Below, one piece after another: positions 1-8,871 of a stretch of DNA of 20,845 nt. Source of the DNA: Gamarada debralockiae (lineage: Eukaryota > Ascomycota > Leotiomycetes > Helotiales > Hyphodiscaceae). The notes under the pieces were generated by a model that searched no databases, was not told the origin of the DNA, and saw only the letters and a list, made by a program, of their open reading frames with translations. Numbering within the stretch: the stretch's first letter is position 1; each line of letters starts with the position of its first letter. Where the stretch lies: positions 1 to 20,845 of the forward strand of contig NXFV01000232.1 of assembly GCA_002803225.1 (NCBI GenBank), read 5' to 3'. The position numbers and the translations under genes are program-made.

Positions 1-1010
1 AACGCAAACACCTATTTTTGAGAATCCCCTGCTTATAGGTATATAGCTCAAATAATAAGATTAGACCTTGCGCTCGAAACAGGCACTTTTATCTTAAAAC
101 GGCCTGCCGATTGTCGCGCAGCCTACCACAAAACTACCCAATGCAGTAGTAGACGAACCGAGGCACTAATTTTTAGTCTGTGTTCTGCCTAAGGTATGGA
201 CATGCTAAGATCCGAGGCTGGGGTACTGGCACCTCGGCTGCTCGGTACGCTAGAGATGGGCCGGGTACCGGAATAGCTTACCGACAAACAGGTGGGTCAG
301 CCAAAATCACAGGGCAGGTCTCAAACAGGCCAGTGAGAAACTAAACTGTCCTTCAGCTGTATGTGGCTTATTGAAATTGCACACAATTACTAATCCAGGC
401 ACAAGTAGTGAGCGGCATCTACAGCTACAACAAAAGCTTCTGCAATTTAGTTTGCAGTTAGAGGGTCCCTGTCGGGCGCGGATATGCACCTGTTTTAGGC
501 CAGCCGGGATCTGACTTAGGCATGTATAAAAGAGGGTTAGGACATAGGATCCAACTGTGTTTTCCCTGTCAGTTTAATGCGATACATCTTATGGAATACG
601 GCACGATCATTTGAAGGTGCCGGGTGCTAAGCGGACATGCCTGTGCATTGCATGCTTTATTCAGACCCAAAATGTGATCGACAGTCACTCTAGTGTCACT
701 TTTCTATTCTTTCTCCGACATTCAGGAGATCCTCCTTCCAATATTCCAATTTCTAACAGGCCCCCCAATAGCTCAGTTCACTTTTTCTCTTATGTGTTGA
801 CGAGCCCTTTCCCACATACAAGATAGATAGGTGCAAAGCGTGACGCGAAGGCCACGCTAGCGTCATGAATAGACCTTAATTCCTGCGTCGATCTCCACGA
901 CGAGATGGCTCAAACATAGAAACGAATTCTGCGACGATCGAAAATCAGAGCGAGGCGAACGACATTAACTTAAGCTAGGAGAATAATTCGAAATGCGCCC
1001 CATTCTCTCG
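1..1010. other. Intergenic, no gene recognised
   Basis: I see no reading frame here with recognisable domains, codon pattern or splice signals. The longest open frames are 60-71 codons and look random. A TATAAAAG string lies at about 524-531, but no convincing gene follows it. The sequence is of mixed composition and may be decayed transposon DNA. It ends at the left inverted repeat. Confidence 0.5.
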
Positions 1011-1059
1011 TTAAAAAGTCAGTCCCACTTGGCGTGTTAACCCTTGCGCGCACTTTGCC
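1011..1059 (+). repeat. Left terminal inverted repeat of a putative DNA transposon
   Basis: This 49-nt stretch begins TTAAAAAGTCAGTCCCACTT. It matches the reverse complement of 4313-4361 at 46 of 49 positions, and all three differences are transitions. Weaker similarity continues inward for about 45 nt, including a shared GGGTAATGTTC (left copy 1080-1090). The outer edge reads TTAA, which fits either a TA target duplication (Tc1/mariner/pogo style) or TTAA (piggyBac style). A matched, oppositely oriented pair is what the two ends of one cut-and-paste element look like. No partner end was seen closer by, which argues against a single short MITE at this spot. Confidence 0.8.
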
Positions 1060-1646
1060 TTTATAGTAAAACGCATGCAAGGGTAATGTTCCGACGTATA
1101 TCTCTCCAAGCTTTCGTTATCTAAGTTTTTAGCATCACTCGCTATCACATCTTCATATGTGCTAAATTTCATCTCTTACACAACGAATACCATCTCAAGG
1201 ATCAGTCTCTGTTCTCAAAACGTCTATATTTGGACGAAAACCGGGCGGCTGCTGGCGTGTCCAACATACTCGCTCCCACCCTTAATATGATGAGGACGGT
1301 GGCTTCGACTCAAACAAGGCAGACCCCAACGACATGATTCCACTCTTTGGAGGGATAATTAGCATGTTTTAACCAGACAATGAGGGCGTACGACGCGGAT
1401 GTGCATGGGGAAGGGAGTCGGTCCTCGACCGACTGCGACAAGGAGCACCGATGATTACAGGAAATCGAATGGCTTTGATACGGCGTTTTGGGTAAGCAGA
1501 TACTCCATAGGAGTTGTTCATACATCAATAAAGTGTTTCGTATTGTTTGATTACCACTGTTCAGTCGTATCTCCTTATTCTAGCGAGTGAGTCCATGATC
1601 CCATTTACAAGGCCTAAGTGGTGGCTTGCCCTGTAATTCCACTTAC
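1060..1646. other. Non-coding stretch inside the inverted-repeat pair
   Basis: The first 45 nt or so are the subterminal part of the repeat. The rest lies downstream (3') of the GST gene. Short open frames of 63-72 codons occur on both strands near 1310-1590, but they resemble nothing I know. I cannot recognise a transposase in any frame. Confidence 0.45.
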
Positions 1647-2534
1647 TTAGTCCTTCTTCTCCATGTAAGGTAGGCATGCCTCATAAATCTCCTCATAACC
1701 AGGGTACTTGATATTCCTCTGGAACACCTCCTCATCCACCACCCTCGCACACTGGAGGGACCCCGCAATGAAGAAGTCGGTGTAGCTTGGCCGGGCGCCC
1801 AGCGTAAACGGTCCGTCAGCCTTGTGCGTCCGCATCAGCTCGCCGACAGCGCGCATGCCGTCGCCTACCGCGTTCCAGGCCTGCTCCTCCTTGTCCGGGT
1901 CGAGCAGGTCCTCGAGCCGGTGCCCAAGCCAGGCCTCGCGCGTGCGCCGGAAGTACTCTTGTGCGCGCGGCGACAGGATGCCCATCTCGCGCGGCATCAC
2001 CGACGTACGGAAAGCCGTGCTGACCACAGCGCGTGCTTTAGCCTCGATCTCGCGGCCCAGCTCCGACGTCAGCGGTACCGGCGGGTCTGGGTAGATCGAC
2101 TCGAGGAACTGCGCAATGGGGACCGAGTCCATCATGTACGTGTTGGTCTGCACGTGCTGGATGGCGGGGACCGTATATTTGTATTTGGATGCGGAAGCGG
2201 ATTCGCCGGGGACCAAGCCGCTGGGGAATTTCAGGTCAGGAGATTTCTTCACGCGCTATCGGAGGGCTTCGAGGCTGTGCATTGGGACATAAAAAGGAAG
2301 AAAAGGGAAGGGAAGGGGTTTGGAGGTCAAGAATGTAAAGCAAAAGAAGGCGAATATAACTCACAGCCCTTTTAGCGTGGGCTCAATGTCCGGAAATTCG
2401 AGGAAGATGGTCCTGTAAGGGATACGCTTATAGTTAAGTATGAGGCGGATACGCCAGACCACGGGAGAGAAGCAGACGTTCTTGGTGCAGGCCAAGTCGT
2501 ACAAAACAATCTCGGGCTCGGTTTGAGCTGCCAT
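1647..2534 (-). CDS. Glutathione S-transferase-like protein (fungal etherase-type/FuA-like), two exons
   Basis: Predicted cytosolic glutathione transferase of 247 aa. Exons are 2534-2365 and 2220-1647. The 144-nt intron has a GTGAGT donor, a CTGAC branch motif and a CAG acceptor. The start codon has a good context (ACAACATGG). Residues 9-80 read as the thioredoxin-like N-terminal domain: YDLACTKN..CFSP near residues 12-24 with candidate active-site Ser23, the cis-Pro motif YTVPAI at 72-77, and D88-S89 in the position that contacts the glutathione gamma-glutamyl group. The rest is an all-alpha C-terminal domain. The wording PDIEPTLKGLG followed by KY.YTVPAI is typical of the fungal etherase-related/FuA GSTs, some of which are found in secondary-metabolite clusters. 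The substrate is unknown. The coding sequence is clearly more GC-rich than its flanks, and the gene lies between the two inverted repeats. The acceptor at 2221 was chosen because the nearer AG sites give a stop or the wrong frame. Confidence 0.88.
2221..2364 (-). other. Intron of the GST gene
   Basis: The GTGAGT donor is at 2364-2359 and the CAG acceptor ends at 2221, with CTGAC about 15 nt before the acceptor. Acceptors at 2256 and 2275 run into in-frame stops, and the one at 2267 gives the wrong frame. This acceptor joins ...KGL directly to GLVPGE, as expected for the family. Confidence 0.85.
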
Positions 2535-3480
2535 GTTGTGCTATGCTCTAATGAAGACTCAATTGAGGAGGTAAGTGCGATTGTAGAATTTCCAATCGGT
2601 TAATTTTATAAGTGGAAGTTTTCGGTTGAAACTCGTGCAAAGGATTGAGAGAGTGCTAGAAAAACTAGTTTTTAAATAGGCTAAAGGATTGTTTGGATAC
2701 TGAAACTCAGAAAGGCGGGAGCACGGCTTTATACCTGGGGCCGAGTGAGTCATACCTTCATACTGCCCCGAAGCTCGGGCCCGAGACTCCCAATTCGACT
2801 CGTCGAAACCGAAACCTGTCCGCTAGGCCCTCCTCGACCGGTTCCGCCTCAGCAAGGGGGACTGGCTGTTGATCAACTACGAAGGCCGACGGTTTTGAAT
2901 TTGGGACGCCGCCCCTCAAGTAAGCGCTACCTGCATTCTTCAGTCGCGATAATAAATTCGCTCCAAATTTAATTATCTCGAAAGCTATATGCAATAAGAG
3001 GGCTTCTTCTCTTCTATCCCATAAGCCTTTAATTGAGAATTTCGAATGTTGGGCTGATATTAAAATATGAGTTTGAAAACATAGACATTTTGGCGTTTGA
3101 GCTCTCGCTTAGGCATGTCCCGATTTCAAAACCGTCGACCTTCGTATGCCTAGATAGGTATAAGTCTAGGGCATTGTCATCTTTTACCTAATTAGGAAGG
3201 AATAATCAGGCTATGGATAGAGCCTAGCGCGGGAATTACTTCTAGACGGACGTACTCACGCTCGATTGTGCGAGGCTGCGGCTGACAGGCTAAGCCTAAG
3301 CGGTCAATATCTACAACAGACGCAACGCCTGCAGAAATTCACACCACGAAGAATGTCTTATTTTGGATCTTGATGCTGTTTGCAAAACGGGAGAAATTCT
3401 CAAAGGAATACAGATTGAAAGCGAAGACTGAAAATGATCTGTCCGTTCTCGAGTCCAGTGATATAGACCCCGCAGTTATG
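2535..3480. other. GST upstream region and unassigned sequence
   Basis: The 5' flank of the GST gene has a TATA-like TATTTAAA on the minus strand near 2672-2679, about 140 nt before the start codon. A GC-richer patch at about 2740-2960 is open on both strands for 75-78 codons but matches nothing I recognise. The rest (3000-3480) is AT-rich and appears non-coding. Confidence 0.4.
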
Positions 3481-4170
3481 GGAGTCAACAATAAAATGAA
3501 GACGCTGGCGATCAAAACGTCAGCTTCCGCGGCTAGCTTAGCAGCGTCCGTCTTTCCCCACCAATCCAACGTTGCTTTCTGCTTCTGCGAGACTACGAAT
3601 CGCTCGCCTCCGAATCGCTCGCCTCGTACGCAGCCCGGATCACCTTCCTCGTTCTCCATTTGAAAGTCTCTGAATGGGAAATGAGAAAAAGCACTGCATT
3701 GAAAATCTTCATGTCATCCTTGTTTTCATCCTTGAAGTCCCCTAACAATATCAAATATAATAGCTTAAAAGCTGCGTCGCCCGCCTTTAACTTGTTGCCT
3801 TTGATTTCTCGGTAGTGTTTGTATTCGAGCTCATAGTCCCTTTTGCCGGATTTCAGACCGTTAAAGATCTCTTCCATGAATTGCTCGCTAAGGATATCAA
3901 CGTAGAAAAGCTTGCATGTGTCGGCAGAGAGTGTGGTGTTGAGAAAGATCGGCAGGAAGGAATCGAAAACACTGGCGATGGCCTGATTCGATTCCTTTAA
4001 CGGCTACATCAAAGAGTGAGATGCGATTATGAACAACTCCGGTAATTGTGATTTGGCCTTAGCTTGGAAGTCGACAAAGGATGACAGGCATGGTATCTTG
4101 GATACCTCAATGCCGTAGTGCACGCCCCCAATTGTAATAGCTGTTGTAGTCGTTGATTGCGAAGGCTTCT
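3480..4170 (-). pseudogene. Decayed copy of an unnamed fungal hypothetical-protein family
   Basis: Conserved blocks lie in order on the minus strand but in different frames. They read TIGGVHYGIEVSKIP, then SLFDVAVKGIESG and CFRFLPADLSQ, then EEIFNGLKSGKRDYELEY and LLYLILLGDFKDE, then TFKWRTRKVIRAAYE, then ERFVVSQKQKATLDWW. I recall this block order from a multicopy Pezizomycotina family of unknown function whose N-terminus is somewhat BTB-like. At least three frame changes and several stops separate the blocks. One frame change, near 3595-3630, coincides with a direct duplication of a 15-nt unit and an extra 2 nt. No ATG is found at the expected 5' end. The longest intact piece (3877-3593) is 94 codons. 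This is a relic and not a working gene. Confidence 0.7.
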
Positions 4171-4312
4171 GTTTGACGTATCAGTCTTATCGACCTCTGA
4201 CCACCTTTAGAAGCTTACTAATCTCGGAGTTTTTATAAAAGAATGTTTTCTGAAGAAGCCGCATTTGAATGTACATCCAGAACATTACCCCTGCACTGAG
4301 CTTACTTAAACC

Positions 4313-4361
4313 GGCAAGGTGCACGCAAGGATTAACACGCCAAGTGGGACTGACTTTTTAA
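4313..4361 (-). repeat. Right terminal inverted repeat of a putative DNA transposon
   Basis: This is the reverse complement of the repeat at 1011-1059, with 46 of 49 bases matching and looser similarity inward to about 4270. Together the two ends would delimit an element of about 3.35 kb holding the GST gene and the decayed hypothetical gene. No transposase is recognisable between them. If the pairing is real, the element would be non-autonomous, or it would be two separate insertions in opposite orientation. Confidence 0.8.
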
Positions 4362-5172
4362 GGAGGGAGTGATAAAATCATGTATGTACTGAGAATCAAG
4401 GTTTCCCGCTCCAATAGTTTTCTTCTGAAATTTAGTAAGTTTGCGAGGCAGAGTAGTGCAGGTGTTGGAGCTGACCGCGTCATTCAGGCTGAATTCGTCG
4501 CGTATACACTATCACGATCGGGTTCCTGTGCAGCCACAACCAAGAATGAGCAAAGGCAAAAGCAAGAAGCGGAACATCAAAGCATCTTCTCCCCACTTCG
4601 GCTCCATGCCACAGGCGAAATGTACTTGGTGCTAAGGTTGTCAGGGTTTGGCATTTAATCATGGGTGTGTGGTCCCGAATTTGAAGATGGACGAGAGAGA
4701 AGAGCGCTCGGGAGAGGATTGATAAATAGTGCGGAGATGCGGAGGGCCTAATAAGTTGGGCTTTGCTTCAATGAGGCTTAAAATAACCTCTACACGTGAT
4801 ATAATATCACATGCTAGTCTTATTTTAGACTTGAAAACTACATTATTCTTTTTATGTTTAAAGAAAAGCCTTATTAAACTATAAAGCTATCAGCTTTTTT
4901 TACTTCTTTTCTCTAGGAATAAAAGAATTAATCTGATTTAAATCAGTTGGCTTTGCTGTTTATAATATGACAATAACACGGGAATACTTCCGTATTACTT
5001 ACTTTATACGATTAGGAATAGGACGCAGTATATCTTCAAATAGGCTTTACAGTGGTAGTATTTATAGGCTGAGATATTACAAGTATTACAGATTTATTAC
5101 TATTGACTACACTGCTTGTTGTTCTTTTGCTATTCGATCACCTGCTGACAGCCGACTGCTCACCTGCTTTCC
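4362..5172. other. AT-rich intergenic DNA, 3' flank of the esterase gene
   Basis: No gene is recognised. From about 4790 the sequence becomes strongly AT-rich (to about 5110), with many TA dinucleotides, as in RIP-mutated repeats. A small imperfect hairpin centred near 4803 (GTGATAT A ATATCAC) lies at its left edge. Short open frames at 4380-4660 and 4967-5176 show no domain. Confidence 0.45.
5093..5098 (-). terminator. Candidate polyadenylation signal of the esterase gene
   Basis: AATAAA on the minus strand, about 75 nt beyond the esterase stop codon. Position and sequence fit, but fungal poly(A) signals are loose and this region is AT-rich, so the match may be chance. Confidence 0.3.
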
Positions 5173-6933
5173 CTAGTAGACAGGCATCTTTATTGCGTCG
5201 AAATCGTATACCCAGGTGTCAATAGAAGCCTGATCGTACACGCATTCCATGTCCGTCCCATTATTCGTCCAGTATGGCCGCAACGGCCAGGCGCAAATCT
5301 GCTGATTCTCACCAGTGTACTCTCCCTGGAGGATCGTTGCATTGAGCGTGGTAGGCACAATGCCCTTCTCGACCCAGTCGATGAGAACAGCGAGGGTCGT
5401 TTGTGGAAAGGGACCGTTAGGTTGCGCGCTATTTGGTCCACAATGCCCCGCTCCTGGGACAAGGAAGAGGCGGTACCAGTCGTTGAGCGCGGCGTTGCTT
5501 TCGTTGTATGACATTGTCGGGTACATGATTTGACGAACGGACTCGTGGTAGCGTACGGATGAGGCCGTGGGGATGCTAGGGTCCGACTCGCCATGGAAAT
5601 GGATGATCTTGCCGCCCGCATCGTGAAAGGGTGTCAGGTCTGGCCATGTAGTGTGCAGAGTGTCTTCGAAGATCTGCCAGCCTTCGATGGCCCAGTCTTT
5701 GAGAGTGTCGTAGGTGACATTGTCAAAGTTGGATATGGAAGAGCTGTTGAGCAAGTCGAGGTAGCGCGTCACGAACTCTGCGCCAATGCCACTGACGTCC
5801 AGTTCCCATGTGGCAGTCGCAGAGTTGTATTGTGTCATGGCGTCTCCGAAAGAGGCTGCTGGTTGATAGGACAGGTAGACTCGGCGGCCTTGCAGGTCAT
5901 GCATACCTTTGATGATCTCACTAGCGACGGCCACGCCCTTGGCTGTCACGGTTCCATTTTGGGCCGGCGTGGCAGCAGAGGACATTTGCCTCTTGGATTT
6001 TGGAACGCTGCCTGTCGTGGCTGCAGTGGCGGCGCAGTAGTAGGGCATACCGATAGTCGTATTGAGGTTGAATTGTAACTTGCATAAATCTGACCGGGCA
6101 ACCACGCCGTCGGTCTTGCCGTCTAGCGGATCGCAGAAGGCGATGGTCTCGTTGACAATCTTCTCCAACTCACACGGAGGAGGGTAGTAATCCAGTGTTT
6201 GTTCGACGGCGTCTGACCAGAGATGTTGGATTTGTTGGAAGGAGAAGCGAAAAGCAGGCGCACCGGTGATGGCACCATCCCATTCCTCTCCAAACCGCTG
6301 GACTTGACCCCATCCGTCACGACCGCCCTCGGAGCAGCCCTGGTAGTACGAGTAGAGCTTGGTATCGGATAGGTTGTAGAATTGTTTAGTGAATTCCTTT
6401 CCGAGGGCGCTCAGCTCGTGGATGGCTTGGTATCCGAACATGAACACCGATTCCCAGTTGACAGTGCCGTTCTGGATAAGGAAGACAGCGTCGGAGCTGA
6501 TATCGAAGCTTCCGAACCCGCCGTCGGTGGTACCAGCGACGGCACCATAGATAATACCTCCAGGGAGAGAGCCAGTGCCCGAGGTGATGGCAAAACCACC
6601 ACCGCCCGTCGAGAGGTAACGGTTCTGGAAGTTGCTGGGAGTGGGAAGCCAGTACTGGACGAGAACCTGGTCGTCTCGTCCATTGTGAGTGTAGGCGAAT
6701 ATGACGTTGCAATAGTCGAAGACGGCATTAGGGAAAAAGTCGCTGCCGCTGACCGAGGCGTTGGTGACAGGATTGGCCGCAACCGAAGATGAATTGATGG
6801 TAATGCCAACATAGAAGTCGTTAGAGGGCAGCGAAGCTTGGACGTAGGATGACGTGCAGACGTCGTCAAGGGTGACGGCGTGCACAATAGCAGCGGATGC
6901 TACCGCGATGAGAGGCCAGAATGCAAAACGCAT
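5173..6933 (-). CDS. Secreted tannase/feruloyl esterase family protein
   Basis: A 586-aa uninterrupted frame of the tannase/feruloyl esterase family (alpha/beta hydrolases). The family hydrolyses ester bonds of gallate or hydroxycinnamates in tannins and plant cell walls, outside the cell. An N-terminal signal peptide is clear (about residues 1-19, ending IVHA). The family's CS-D-HC arrangement is visible: C200-S201 in GCSEGGRDGW, D451 in HGESDPSIP and H497-C498 in GAGHCGPN, with Cys200 and Cys498 expected to form the disulfide that holds Ser and His together. A calcium-loop-like CDPLDGKTDGVV lies at 267-278. Many N-x-S/T sites suggest heavy glycosylation. A linker around 310-330 contains KSKRQ (312-316), a possible Kex2 site. 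All expected catalytic residues are present, so the enzyme should be active; the substrate (tannin or feruloyl) cannot be told from sequence alone. The ATG context is AAGATG. No introns are needed. Confidence 0.93.
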   Translation of the reverse strand: MRFAFWPLIAVASAAIVHAVTLDDVCTSSYVQASLPSNDFYVGITINSSSVAANPVTNASVSGSDFFPNAVFDYCNVIFAYTHNGRDDQVLVQYWLPTPSNFQNRYLSTGGGGFAITSGTGSLPGGIIYGAVAGTTDGGFGSFDISSDAVFLIQNGTVNWESVFMFGYQAIHELSALGKEFTKQFYNLSDTKLYSYYQGCSEGGRDGWGQVQRFGEEWDGAITGAPAFRFSFQQIQHLWSDAVEQTLDYYPPPCELEKIVNETIAFCDPLDGKTDGVVARSDLCKLQFNLNTTIGMPYYCAATAATTGSVPKSKRQMSSAATPAQNGTVTAKGVAVASEIIKGMHDLQGRRVYLSYQPAASFGDAMTQYNSATATWELDVSGIGAEFVTRYLDLLNSSSISNFDNVTYDTLKDWAIEGWQIFEDTLHTTWPDLTPFHDAGGKIIHFHGESDPSIPTASSVRYHESVRQIMYPTMSYNESNAALNDWYRLFLVPGAGHCGPNSAQPNGPFPQTTLAVLIDWVEKGIVPTTLNATILQGEYTGENQQICAWPLRPYWTNNGTDMECVYDQASIDTWVYDFDAIKMPVY

Positions 6934-8871
6934 CTTCGCTTTGACGATATCTCTAACGAGTGTGGATGGTATTGTTGCTAGATAGTGAGGTTAGGAAGGG
7001 AGGAATCAGAAAATCGCTAGAGGGGAACCAACCATCCTATATACACATGTCTTCTTTGCGTAGCCTTGCTCTTGAGGATCTTGACCATCATATTCGCTGT
7101 CATGGACGGTCGTCGACATTAAGCTGGAGCTTGAGCTTGAGCTCTCGAGAGCTCTAAAAATCTCGGCAATTTATTAATCACCGTGGAAATCAACTTTCAA
7201 CAACAAATGACGGCCACACGGGATGTGGAGGAAGATTAAAGGTCCATCGTGAGTGAATGTTTCTGCAGTTTTGGCCCGCATATTAGGGTTTAAAACGGTG
7301 ACCGTGTCCCCACTCCGGGAGCTGCAGTCCTTGCGCCACTCGCTCGGGAGTGTTCCTTATTAAAACGGGACGAGTAATGAAAACCACTAGACCAAAGGCT
7401 TGAAGGCTTGAAGGCCAGGAATTGGACGGGGTACCAATGACGAATGCTTAATTTGTTTCTCACGCCGTGGTGCATTACAGGCTGCTCACCGCCTTGGTAC
7501 TTTAGTACCAATACTAGAGTCGCTCGACCCCTCCCCCGCAAAGACGCGTACACATACACAATTCAAGCGGCGTTAATGAATTCACATTGAAAATTGCTAT
7601 TTTCTCGAGGCATATGTCAGGTACAGCTTCGAATAAATGTACAAATAGTTAGAGATTTGTAGGTACTGTAATATTCATATGAAACGAACTAAATTCGAAT
7701 CTTCAAAGTTGATGTTCGAATTTGTTATGGACTATCTGAGGCCGCCACGAATCGACTCGTACTTCTATGATATAATCTTTTAATTATTTAATAACCACAT
7801 ATCTAAATAATAACTAAATAGGCAAAATCAAAGTATTATAACTAAACTTGTAGCCGTAAAAATGCACGCTCTCACCTGGCCGCGGAGCCCCTTTAAAACG
7901 CGAAAAGATTATAAAAAGATAATATAAGAAATTTTACTTATGGACCTACTACTTAAAACGAATCTTATAAAACTTAGGAGTAGGAAGAAGACTACTTTGT
8001 AAGCGAAAGCACTTAAGAAATCTCTCAAGACTTTATTAGAACTATTAAAACCATTATTAAATAGGACTTTATACGAGTTTAAGAACTACCTTTTTTCGAC
8101 AGCGGCATTTGTTGAGGACACTATGCAAACCCTTGTTCTTTTCAGAACCTCAAGGAACCAGGAGGACGATACCTGAGCTGCCCTATAATTTGTGTTAACA
8201 TCTGCTCAAACTTCGCCAATGGTAATTGGAATACTGGGATAATGGAATGGGCGGACGACCCTCGTGACAAATGCGTATTCTGATTGAATAGTATAGCAGG
8301 CACGGGAAAGTCTCGCAAACATAATCGATGCCGCCCCTAGTATTACCGATAAAAATATGAGTGAACGATCTGAGAAGCGATCCGATGAATTCCGTAAGAA
8401 TCATCGTAGTGATTGATGCTATGGTCGAATGCGACCGAGATGACGATGTCAGAGTCATCAATTTATTGAGCTATGCTTCCTGTGGTGCCACTGCAGAAGC
8501 CATAAGCCTTATCCTATTTGATAGGATGGACTTTGAGAGAGCTTGAAGGGAAAGGGACGTGAAGGAACTTGTCTGTCGACCAGAGCATGTTTGAAGTCAT
8601 GACTGCTTCGGCATCACTACCAGAGGTCCGCCGCTTCCTACAGATTTCAGGACTGACATACAGCACATGCAAGTAACGATAATTCTTCTTGGAAGCCAGG
8701 ATCGTAACTTCGTCAAGCACTAGAATGAGAGGTCAGAAGCTGATTTCAGATAAATTATCAACCAGCGTGTACACACCTCCATTACATATTCAAATTCTGA
8801 TCGCCTATCGCCTGTAACCCGGAATCTATTCGCGTCTATAAAATCCTGTCTTCGCATCTCTAATAGCAAGT
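6934..8871. other. Intergenic region between esterase and repeat-protein genes
   Basis: The esterase promoter lies at the left end, with a palindrome at 7139-7154. From about 7590 to 8090 the DNA is very AT-rich and looks like decayed repeat sequence. From 8100 to 8870 composition is mixed; short open frames on both strands (60-88 codons) match nothing I recognise. The last part should be the 3' UTR of the repeat-protein gene. No convincing gene is present. Confidence 0.45.
7139..7154. promoter_or_regulatory. Perfect 16-bp palindrome upstream of the esterase
   Basis: GAGCTCTCGAGAGCTC is an exact palindrome about 205 nt upstream of the esterase start codon. Its position in the promoter makes it a candidate site for a dimeric regulator, but I cannot link it to a known factor. 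It follows a short GAGCTTGAGCTT-like run, so it could also be a chance product of simple sequence. Confidence 0.3.

Noticed and set aside
1011..1110. The left inverted repeat as a stand-alone MITE
   Set aside because: No partner end was seen within several hundred bases on either side; the only match is at 4313-4361.
1824..2375. A 183-codon plus-strand open frame over the GST gene
   Set aside because: High GC content removes stops on both strands. The minus-strand product has the full GST pattern and correct splicing.
2745..2994. GC-rich patch open on both strands near the GST promoter
   Set aside because: No family resemblance in any frame, and under 80 codons.
5593..6078. A 161-codon plus-strand open frame inside the esterase gene, plus several other antisense frames there
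   Set aside because: The minus-strand frame has a signal peptide and all catalytic motifs; the antisense frames are shadows of it.
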